From Dehalococcoidia bacterium (GTDB lineage Bacteria; Chloroflexota; Dehalococcoidia; Dehalococcoidales; E44-bin46): DNA of 12,355 nucleotides. Below the pieces are notes generated by a model. That model made no database searches. It was not told the origin of the DNA and was given only the letters and a program-made list of their open reading frames with translations. Below are positions 7,569-12,355 of the stretch, piece by piece. Made by a program: the position numbers and the translations under genes. The DNA lies in NCBI GenBank assembly GCA_004376105.1, contig SOKA01000033.1, forward strand, positions 1-12,355, in the 5' to 3' direction. Numbering within the stretch: the stretch's first letter is position 1; each line of letters starts with the position of its first letter.

Positions 7569-8633
7569 TTACCTGGGCTCATACCTGAACGGCCAATGCC
7601 TCATGCGCGCTCCTAATACTTCCCACAAGTGAGCCAACCCCCTTGGCTGAAAGATCAAGAAAACTATAACCACCACGGCGAAAGCTATTAACCCCAGCCC
7701 GGCTCCCATCCGAATCGCTATCTCGATTGGGAAGAAACCTCCGATAAGCGGGCTAAGCATCAACACCATCTCATTTAAAGCCCTGACCAGGATAACGCCA
7801 AGGATGGGACCAATGGTGGTCCCCATCCCCCCAATGATGATAGTACCTAGTAACCAGATAGAAGCCATCAAGGGGTAAATGTCCGGCCTAACACACCCGT
7901 CATAGACCACTCTCATCCAGCCGGCAACTCCGGCAAAGAGACAGCCAATGAAGAAGGCACGCAGTTTGTAGCCAAACGGGTTGACCCCCATAATCTCGGC
8001 GGCTACTTCGTTGTCCCGCACCGCGACAAAGGCCCTCCCCATCCGTGACCGGGCTATGTTTCTGGCCACAATGGTCATAACCACACACATGGGCATAAAC
8101 AGGTAATATTGGTTTTCCGGAATCCTAAAGCTAAAGTCACCTATGGCAGGAAAGGGTACGGTTATCCCGCTGATGCCGCCAACAATGCCCGGCATAGCGA
8201 AAATAAAGACGGTGGTCAGAATGAACTGGGCAGCCAGGGTGGACATCGCCAGATAAAACCCTCCAACCCTAAAAGCGGGCAAGCCGAAGAGCACCCCTGC
8301 CCCCCCAGCAGCGAGGGCGGCAACGGGAAGAGCTACCCAGTGGTTCCATCCCAGCCGCACAATCAGCATAGCCGCGCTATAGGCACCCACCCCTTTGAAG
8401 GCGGCATGACCAACCGAGACTTGACCACAATAGCCGGTCAATATATTGAGGCCGTGGGCGGCAACTATCAAGATAAACATCATGTTCATGACGTCCACTA
8501 TCTCGGAGGGGAAAACCCGACCGGCCACAGCCAGAAAAGCCAACAGGATGCCCACGGCTAGCCACTGAGAGCGGGTGCGCAGCATGGCCGCACTCTGTCG
8601 GTAATTAACATCCATAATCCCGCTTGGTCGCAT
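7569..8633 (-). CDS. livM: Branched-chain amino acid-type ABC transporter permease LivM
   Basis: A 354-residue, very hydrophobic protein with about nine or ten membrane segments. Diagnostic LivM features: LTGYCGQVSVGHAAF at about 65-79, the cytoplasmic EAA-like coupling loop from about 199 to 227 (GRAFVAVRDNEVAAEIMGVNPFGYKLRAF), which contacts the ATPases, and IIIGGMGTTIGPILG at about 265-279. The N-terminus carries a roughly 20-residue hydrophilic stretch before the first helix, so ATG codons at residues 7 or 17 are alternative starts. The ATG at 8633 lies 3 nt after the livH stop with only a weak GAGGGT-like site, which suggests translational coupling to livH. It forms the channel with LivH. 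Confidence 0.94.
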   Translation of the reverse strand: MRPSGIMDVNYRQSAAMLRTRSQWLAVGILLAFLAVAGRVFPSEIVDVMNMMFILIVAAHGLNILTGYCGQVSVGHAAFKGVGAYSAAMLIVRLGWNHWVALPVAALAAGGAGVLFGLPAFRVGGFYLAMSTLAAQFILTTVFIFAMPGIVGGISGITVPFPAIGDFSFRIPENQYYLFMPMCVVMTIVARNIARSRMGRAFVAVRDNEVAAEIMGVNPFGYKLRAFFIGCLFAGVAGWMRVVYDGCVRPDIYPLMASIWLLGTIIIGGMGTTIGPILGVILVRALNEMVLMLSPLIGGFFPIEIAIRMGAGLGLIAFAVVVIVFLIFQPRGLAHLWEVLGARMRHWPFRYEPR

Positions 8634-8636
8634 ATT

Positions 8637-9503
8637 CTATACCCTCACTATCTCCGCCTGGCCGAAGAAGCCGTGGGGCCTGACTATAATCACTATGAGC
8701 AAGATGATGAAGGGGAACATACTGCCTACGTATGCCCCCAGATAGGCGGTGGCAATCACTTCCAGAACACCCACCAAAAGCCCGCCAACGAGGGCGCCAA
8801 GGATGGAATCCAAACCACCTATCAGGACAGCCGGGATAGCTCTAAACCCCCACTCGGAAAGGTAACGGAAGGCACCAACGTGAACCCCGAAGAAGAAGGC
8901 CATGATAAAGGCAATCACCGCCGCCATTATCCAGCACAGGCTGAAGACCCTGGTCACCTTTATCCCCAGACTCTGGCTCACCTGGTGACTTTCGGCAGTA
9001 GCCCTCATCGCCTTCCCCATCATGCTCCGGCGGTAGAAAAATGCCAAGGCAACAAAGATACCGGTGGCAGCAAGAATAGTCCATACCATCCCAGAGCTTA
9101 CCCGTATCGCCATAAAGGGGAATGATTGCTCCGGATACCACTGAGGGTAGGGAACAATCTTGGTCCCCCAGAATATGGTAGCCACGCCATCTAGGAGATA
9201 AGCGACCGCCAGAGTCATCAGTAGTGCCGAAATAATGGGCTGCCCGATAAGGGGACGCAGTATCCCCCGCTCCAGAACCCAGCCGATACCGAAAGCACAA
9301 CCTATAGCCAACGGTATGGCAATCCGCACACCGAAATTATTTAAGAATATCACGCTAAGGAGTACTCCCATCATCAGGAGGTGCCCCTGAGCAAAGTTGA
9401 ATACCTTGGTAGCCTTAAAGATAATAACTATCCCAACAGCTATCAGCCCGTATATGCAACCTTGAAATATACCTGAGACAACGTACTGAGTTACAGCTTC
9501 TAT
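8637..9503 (-). CDS. livH: Branched-chain amino acid-type ABC transporter permease LivH (apparent ATA start)
   Basis: Homology-type reading gives 288 residues from codon 9503-9501. The first ATG in frame (9374) would give 245 residues and cut off the conserved N-terminus. The 43 codons before it read as a typical LivH start: an amphipathic QYVVSGIFQG, GLIAVGIVIIF helix, then FNFAQGHLLMMG (family: NFAHGE..MLG). An in-frame TAG lies four codons before the ATA and no ATG, GTG, TTG or CTG occurs in between. AGGAGG sits exactly 5 nt before the ATA. The coupling loop GKAMRATAESHQVSQSLGI lies near 163-181. The protein is a multi-span inner-membrane permease that pairs with LivM. Either ATA is used or one base (ATG to ATA) differs from the living sequence. 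Confidence 0.9.
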   Translation of the reverse strand: MEAVTQYVVSGIFQGCIYGLIAVGIVIIFKATKVFNFAQGHLLMMGVLLSVIFLNNFGVRIAIPLAIGCAFGIGWVLERGILRPLIGQPIISALLMTLAVAYLLDGVATIFWGTKIVPYPQWYPEQSFPFMAIRVSSGMVWTILAATGIFVALAFFYRRSMMGKAMRATAESHQVSQSLGIKVTRVFSLCWIMAAVIAFIMAFFFGVHVGAFRYLSEWGFRAIPAVLIGGLDSILGALVGGLLVGVLEVIATAYLGAYVGSMFPFIILLIVIIVRPHGFFGQAEIVRV

Positions 9504-9584
9504 ATCAGCCTCCTAATATTTTTATAAGCCACTGACAGAAGATTCACTCAAAACCTTAACTTTGCTAAAACCACAATTTGATTA

Positions 9585-10007
9585 TCACAAGACTTCTACT
9601 ATGCCTGTGTCCCCGTTAACCCTTACTTTATCGCCTGTTTTTATAACCTCGATTGGATTCAGGTCGGTGTGGTCAACCGCGGGTATTTTGACGTTATAGA
9701 ATACGGCTCCGCTGGCAACACCCATCATGGTCATTGGTTCCATTTCGAGCATAACTAGCGCAATGGGGTTAACTTTGTTTCTTACTCCTTCCATGAATAT
9801 AGCCGGGTTTGTCGTCGACCCTCTGCTGTACGAGTAAATGAACACCTTGTCCCCCAGCTTCATTCCAGTGCAATCATGTCTTGGGTCGATAATTTCTCCA
9901 GTTACTGGATTGAATGCCCCGGCCCAGTTAAACATCATTTTACTGACAACGGCTTCACCCTCAACCGTACCTCCGCCAAGAGCTCTACCTTTTAATGTTT
10001 TCGCCAT
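9585..10007 (-). CDS. Aconitase X small (swivel-domain, DUF126) subunit
   Basis: A 140-residue protein of the DUF126 family, the small subunit of two-subunit aconitase X (AcnX) hydro-lyases. It starts with a GRALGGGTVEGEA strand region near 8-19, then FNPVTGEIIDPRHDCTG near 32-48 (family: DPETG..DPRHPL.G), LGDKVFIY, and SRGSTT at 61-66 with the conserved active-site Ser near 64. It ends with VKTGDKVRVNGDTG-type text. Known AcnX enzymes dehydrate cis-3-hydroxy-L-proline (bacteria) or mevalonate 5-phosphate (archaea); the swivel domain closes over the Fe-S domain of the large subunit. It lies 15 bp after the large subunit with GGGAGA before the ATG, and 81 bp before livH. Confidence 0.9.
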   Translation of the reverse strand: MAKTLKGRALGGGTVEGEAVVSKMMFNWAGAFNPVTGEIIDPRHDCTGMKLGDKVFIYSYSRGSTTNPAIFMEGVRNKVNPIALVMLEMEPMTMMGVASGAVFYNVKIPAVDHTDLNPIEVIKTGDKVRVNGDTGIVEVL

Positions 10008-10022
10008 TTTTACTATCTCCCT

Positions 10023-11273
10023 TTAAGCTTCTCCTTTGCACGCGGCGTCGATGCACGCATCCACGTCCCCATATATTACATCGACCTTTCCGGGACGCAT
10101 TTGAGTCAGTAAACTAGGGATATACCAAGCTTGCTTGCCAGCATTTGCCATCACCGTGAAATGTTCCGGAAATCCGCATAGCTCCACGGGCGACCAGGCA
10201 CAACACCCGGTATTCAATTTCATTCCCGAATCCTCTATAATCTGAGCCACTCCCATTTCAGTTGCCATATCTTTACAGACTTTATTGGTGAGTACGTAGG
10301 TTTCAACTTTTACCTTTCTACCTTTTATCCTATTAGCTAGATCTATGAGTCCTTCCATCGTGAGATGAGGACAGCCAATGACAACAAGGTCCATCTTTCC
10401 ACCTGGTACGGAGCTCATTTTTTCTGTTCTCCTTTTTAACTCTTCAGGACCGAATTGAACTCGCTGAGGAATTTTCTTGCCACCAAAGGCTTCTTCAACG
10501 GTTCTAAATTCAGCGGTTATGCCTGGCATGTGATAAAGGGCTAGAGAGCCGGTTGCGGCTCCTGAGGCACCAAAATACCTAAGGTCCAGGGGCCTCACAT
10601 CCTCAGGTATTCCGGTTATCACCGGAATCTTATTTTCTACCACTTCTCCCACCCAAGAACCGAAAACATTGTAGTCACCAGGGGTTAAAGGCGTCGTGAC
10701 TTCAATCAGAATGTTTCCCAGCCTATTCTCGTCCAAATGGAGTCCGTAATAGGGCGTCCTCCCGGTGGTTGCGGATGCCAAATCCTCGTAGGCGCCAACC
10801 CTATTGGTTCTGGCTCCAATCAAGCTGTTCACATAAGGAGCAGTTGAGGACTCGGTCCAAGCTATGTGCTGTCCAAACCTCGGCACGATTCCTCCACCTT
10901 CATAGGGCACGCATGACCATGTGGGGATAGCTCCCAGTGCTTCGAGCGCTTTCTTCATCCTAAACTGGTCTTCCATAAAGTCTCTCGGGAAACGAAATTC
11001 TTCCCACCTTTCAAAATCCATGCTTGATGTATCGATCGAAGTGGGAACTACACACTTAGCGCCCAGCTTAACAAATCTTTCCGCAGTTTCCAGTCCAGCT
11101 TTTAGTGCCGTCTTCTGAAATGAGAGAACCAAATGACAACTGGCGATTGGTATAAGTCTTTCAGCATTATAGGCCTCGGCTGCTTTAACAAGAAGTTCCA
11201 TAGACATGCGTTTCGCGTCGCCGTGCTCACCTGCCAACATTTCTTTTTCTTCTTTTGTAAGTTGAACTACCAT
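10023..11273 (-). CDS. Aconitase X large (Fe-S catalytic, DUF521) subunit
   Basis: A 416-residue DUF521/AcnX catalytic subunit. Recognisable blocks: LTKEEKEMLAGEHG at 5-18, CVPYEGG at 121-127 (family CTPY), WTESSTAPYVNSLIGARTNR near 139-158, GCPHLT at 300-305, NTGCCAW near 354-360 (family GDTC) and MANAGKQAWYIPSL near 375-388. Cys121, Cys301 and Cys357 or Cys358 are at the places where the family holds its Fe-S cluster; the Cys-Cys pair makes the third ligand ambiguous. Described members are cis-3-hydroxyproline dehydratase and phosphomevalonate dehydratase. Here the genes lie directly upstream of an importer, with no proline racemase or UbiD/UbiX-like partner in the window, so the substrate is open. 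AAAGGAGG stands 4-5 nt before the ATG. It is the first gene of the train. Confidence 0.9.
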   Translation of the reverse strand: MVVQLTKEEKEMLAGEHGDAKRMSMELLVKAAEAYNAERLIPIASCHLVLSFQKTALKAGLETAERFVKLGAKCVVPTSIDTSSMDFERWEEFRFPRDFMEDQFRMKKALEALGAIPTWSCVPYEGGGIVPRFGQHIAWTESSTAPYVNSLIGARTNRVGAYEDLASATTGRTPYYGLHLDENRLGNILIEVTTPLTPGDYNVFGSWVGEVVENKIPVITGIPEDVRPLDLRYFGASGAATGSLALYHMPGITAEFRTVEEAFGGKKIPQRVQFGPEELKRRTEKMSSVPGGKMDLVVIGCPHLTMEGLIDLANRIKGRKVKVETYVLTNKVCKDMATEMGVAQIIEDSGMKLNTGCCAWSPVELCGFPEHFTVMANAGKQAWYIPSLLTQMRPGKVDVIYGDVDACIDAACKGEA

Positions 11274-11315
11274 TCTTCCTCCTTTGCAAATTGGAGTGTC
11301 ATTTTGTGAAGCGAA

Positions 11316-11343
11316 TTTTTAATTGATCTTCCGCTCTTGTCAC
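11316..11343 (-). promoter_or_regulatory. Candidate promoter for the aconitase X-liv gene train
   Basis: On the minus strand GTGACA (11343-11338) and TAAAAA (11321-11316) are 16 bp apart, about 40 nt before the large-subunit ATG. The -35 matches five of six consensus bases and the -10 only four, so this is a weak call. A promoter farther upstream, reading through the leader hairpins, is equally possible. Confidence 0.3.
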
Positions 11344-11374
11344 CACCCCCTTTCTTACGGTTTTCGTAAAACAC

Positions 11375-11407
11375 GGAGGGCTGTCTAACTTATTGTAGCA
11401 ACCCTCC
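11375..11407 (-). promoter_or_regulatory. Leader hairpin upstream of aconitase X
   Basis: Arms GGAGGGcTG and CAaCCCTCC pair over eight base pairs with one internal mismatch and a 15-nt loop. Next to it, at 11355-11369, a 5-bp stem-loop (TTACG/CGTAA) stands before a GGGGGTGGTG run on the minus strand. They could belong to a leader RNA if the transcript starts upstream. No known riboswitch or T-box motif is recognised. Confidence 0.3.
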
Positions 11408-11506
11408 TTGCCCAAGGGATGTGTTCGGATTTTGGGGGAAGAGATATCGAGCCGCCACTTGAATGTCCTTTCTAATTTCAGCCATAGCCATGCCCTATTA
11501 AGTAAC

Positions 11507-11536
11507 CCCCGGTGCTGGTGACTACCAGCACCGGGG
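11507..11536. repeat. Perfect 13-bp inverted repeat with 4-nt loop
   Basis: CCCCGGTGCTGGT at 11507-11519 is exactly complementary to 11524-11536 around a GACT loop. Neither side has a T-run, so it is not a simple terminator. It could be an RNA structural element, an operator or a REP-like palindrome. The strand is undetermined. Confidence 0.7.
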
Positions 11537-11563
11537 CTCTTAAAGAGAGGAGAGAAAGATGAA

Positions 11564-11608
11564 GAAGGGCTCGGAGATGCACCCGTACTTTGGGTTCTCG
11601 AGCCCTTC
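11564..11608. repeat. 10-bp stem with inner stem, possible RNA element
   Basis: GAAGGGCTCG (11564-11573) pairs perfectly with CGAGCCCTTC (11599-11608), and within it ACCC (11581-11584) pairs with GGGT (11592-11595). On the minus strand the stem is followed by a pyrimidine-rich TTCATCTTTCTCTCC, which could act as a weak terminator after the ribbon-helix-helix gene. On the plus strand it would be the middle hairpin of a possible small RNA. Confidence 0.5.
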
Positions 11609-11678
11609 GTTTGACTTATCTTCAGGATTGCTTTACAATAGAAACAGCTACATAACACCCTTATTTAGTCACTTTCCG

Positions 11679-11709
11679 AAAGACCTGTTGCCGCAGGTCT
11701 TTTCTATTT
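11679..11709. terminator. Intrinsic terminator-like hairpin, probably bidirectional
   Basis: AAAGACCTG (11679-11687) and CAGGTCTTT (11694-11702) form a 9-bp stem with a 6-nt loop. On the plus strand it is followed by TTTTCTATTT, a good terminator tail; on the minus strand it begins immediately after the stop of the ribbon-helix-helix gene, with only TTT before CGG. It thus can end both the small minus-strand gene and any plus-strand transcript arriving from 11500-11680. Confidence 0.6.
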
Positions 11710-11865
11710 AACCGGTTTTACTGTTTCTTCTCGCTGAATCTTTTCCTCTATGGCATCCTCAATCCACCTGCCGAGCGTTTTGCCCTGCTGAATAGCTTTC
11801 TGATGTGCCTTTCGCAGAATGCTGGGCTTCATCTTAAATATGCTTTGATTCCCTGGCCTCAGCAT
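11704..11865 (-). CDS. Small ribbon-helix-helix-like (CopG/antitoxin-type) protein
   Basis: A 53-residue frame. Residues 7-12 (QSIFKM) fit the DNA-contacting beta strand, 14-26 (PSILRKAHQKAIQ) helix A, the QGKT turn at 27-30, and LGRWIEDAIEEKIQREE helix B, as in CopG/HicB-like antitoxins of the pattern 'EGKSL..WI..AI.EKL'. ATG 11865 keeps the beta strand; ATG 11832 would give 42 residues and lose it, so the longer start is chosen, although its ribosome binding site (AGG, about 10 nt away) is weak. A good promoter lies 22-50 bp upstream and a hairpin terminator directly downstream, so it is its own transcription unit. No toxin partner is visible beside it. It could be a solitary regulator or an orphan antitoxin. 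Confidence 0.6.
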   Translation of the reverse strand: MLRPGNQSIFKMKPSILRKAHQKAIQQGKTLGRWIEDAIEEKIQREETVKPVK

Positions 11866-11887
11866 TCATAGATCGCCTAATGTCGCT

Positions 11888-11916
11888 AGATTACCATTAA
11901 ATAATACTTTTGTCAA
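11888..11916 (-). promoter_or_regulatory. Sigma-70-type promoter of the ribbon-helix-helix gene
   Basis: A perfect -35 TTGACA (11916-11911), 17-bp spacer and TAATCT (11893-11888) preceded by TGG, an extended -10-like sequence. The -10 itself matches only three of six bases. The flanks are AT-rich. Transcription would start near 11881, about 16 nt before the ATG. Confidence 0.6.
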
Positions 11917-12000
11917 TACCCGATGCAAAAATATTTACTAAAATCGACCTAAAAAGTGCCCACTATTTCACTCCAAAGCTCTTGCCGTAGAGCCTCCTCT

Positions 12001-12113
12001 AGGTGCCCGTCGGAAGGGGAAAAGGAAAGCCCCCTCGTGGGGAAGGCACCTCTTTAGTTGCACCTAAAAGCGGCACCGGCTTACCCACTCGGGGGCACCA
12101 TATTGGTGCCTTC
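12001..12113. repeat. Cluster of GGTGCC/GGCACC repeats with alternative pairings
   Basis: The hexamer occurs at 12002-12007, 12045-12050, 12072-12077, 12094-12099 and 12105-12110, in both orientations. Possible stems exclude each other: 12001-12007 with 12045-12051 (7 bp, inner GGGG/CCCC), 12042-12050 with 12105-12113 (9 bp), and 12094-12100 with 12104-12110 (7 bp). No supported gene lies here; the frames that cross it look non-coding. Possible roles are a structured RNA, protein-binding sites or a recombination region. Confidence 0.6.
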
Positions 12114-12167
12114 GCCGTGTGCCTGGGGCTTGTCACCCCTAGCTTTTGTGACCAACCACATTGCAAC

Positions 12168-12282
12168 AACAATAATCTGGATTTGGCAAGCCGTGAGAGG
12201 TTGCCTACTGCTTTCAAGGTGCGTTCACCTATTGTTAGGCTGAGAACCTCTGCGTCTAATTGCCAACTAAAATATTATTGTT
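12168..12282. repeat. Nested 115-nt imperfect hairpin near the possible recombinase
   Basis: Five stems stack in order: 12168-12176 with 12274-12282 (9 bp), 12183-12189 with 12260-12266 (7 bp), 12197-12202 with 12245-12250 (6 bp), 12203-12207 with 12236-12240 (5 bp), and 12217-12221 with 12226-12230 (5 bp, CGTT loop). Internal loops are nearly symmetric. It is a non-coding RNA or a folded-DNA recombination site; the sequence alone does not decide. Confidence 0.65.
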
Positions 12283-12308
12283 ATGCTAGTGCCCAAAAGG
12301 GGGGGCGC

Positions 12309-12355
12309 GTGAAAAGGAAGTTAAACAAATTTCTGCGTTATCTTCAGATTGAGAA
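12309..12355 (+). CDS. Start of a possible tyrosine recombinase (partial, runs off right edge)
   Basis: From GTG 12309 the plus strand reads MKRKLNKFLRYLQIE and continues beyond the window. AGGGGGG stands about 5 nt before it. The pattern 'L..FLRYLQIEK' resembles the start of the SAM-like N-terminal domain of Xer-type tyrosine recombinases (usually continuing with LS..T...Y). Only 15 codons are visible and no catalytic residue, so this is a suggestion. It runs opposite to all other genes here. Confidence 0.35.
   Translation, partial: MKRKLNKFLRYLQIE

Noticed and set aside
9504..9584. Internal promoter (TTGAGT, 19-bp spacer, TATAAA) before livH
   Set aside because: The start of transcription would fall on the AGGAGG itself and the spacer is long.
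11299..11658. 119-codon minus-strand open frame upstream of aconitase X
   Set aside because: It runs through two perfect inverted repeats, has no ribosome binding site, and its Ser/Lys/Cys-rich composition resembles no protein family.
11999..12243. Open frames of 61 and 72 codons on both strands
   Set aside because: They cover the hexamer array and hairpins, have no ribosome binding sites and give low-complexity products; better explained as structured non-coding DNA.
11955..12295. 8-bp direct repeat AGTGCCCA at 11955-11962 and 12288-12295 as target-site duplication
   Set aside because: An 8-bp match within this distance is expected by chance, and there are no matching terminal inverted repeats.
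12001..12300. tmRNA, RNase P RNA or group II intron
   Set aside because: None of their conserved motifs (tRNA-like 3' end, GAGGAAAGTCC core, domain V) is present on either strand.

Overview
This window looks like a chromosomal piece of an uncultured, probably anaerobic bacterium. Long Pro/Thr-rich linkers after a lipobox, strong GGAGG ribosome binding sites and an acyl-CoA synthetase placed between livG and livF remind me of Chloroflexota (Dehalococcoidia-like) or similar sediment bacteria. That assignment is inference from style, not proven by any marker gene here.

Almost everything from position 1 to 11273 is one tightly packed minus-strand gene train, read from right to left: aconitase X large subunit, aconitase X small subunit, livH, livM, livK (lipoprotein binding protein), livG, an AMP-forming acyl-CoA synthetase, livF, an iron-type alcohol dehydrogenase and a methylmalonate-semialdehyde-dehydrogenase-type aldehyde dehydrogenase that runs off the left edge. 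Most gaps are from -4 to about 80 bp; the larger ones are 126 bp (livK-livG, with a strong hairpin and a relic of a second livK 3' end) and 149 bp (livF-alcohol dehydrogenase). Together the genes suggest uptake of a small carboxylate or amino-acid-like compound by a branched-chain-amino-acid-type ABC importer, dehydration of a hydroxy-acid intermediate by aconitase X, CoA activation, and alcohol-to-aldehyde-to-acyl-CoA oxidation. The substrate cannot be read from the sequence.

The right-hand 1.1 kb (11274-12355) is different. It has a leader region rich in hairpins, a 53-codon ribbon-helix-helix-like gene with its own promoter, a very structured non-coding stretch (five GGTGCC/GGCACC hexamers in 110 bp, then a 115-nt nested hairpin), and at the edge the first 15 codons of a plus-strand ORF resembling the N-terminus of a tyrosine recombinase. 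This may be the border of a mobile or recombination-active element.

Points that deserve a second look: livH appears to lack any standard start codon and seems to start at ATA; the tail of livK is duplicated just after its stop; the acyl-CoA synthetase has an altered adenylate P-loop (Cys and Ala in place of the usual Ser and Thr); and the structured region beside the possible recombinase.
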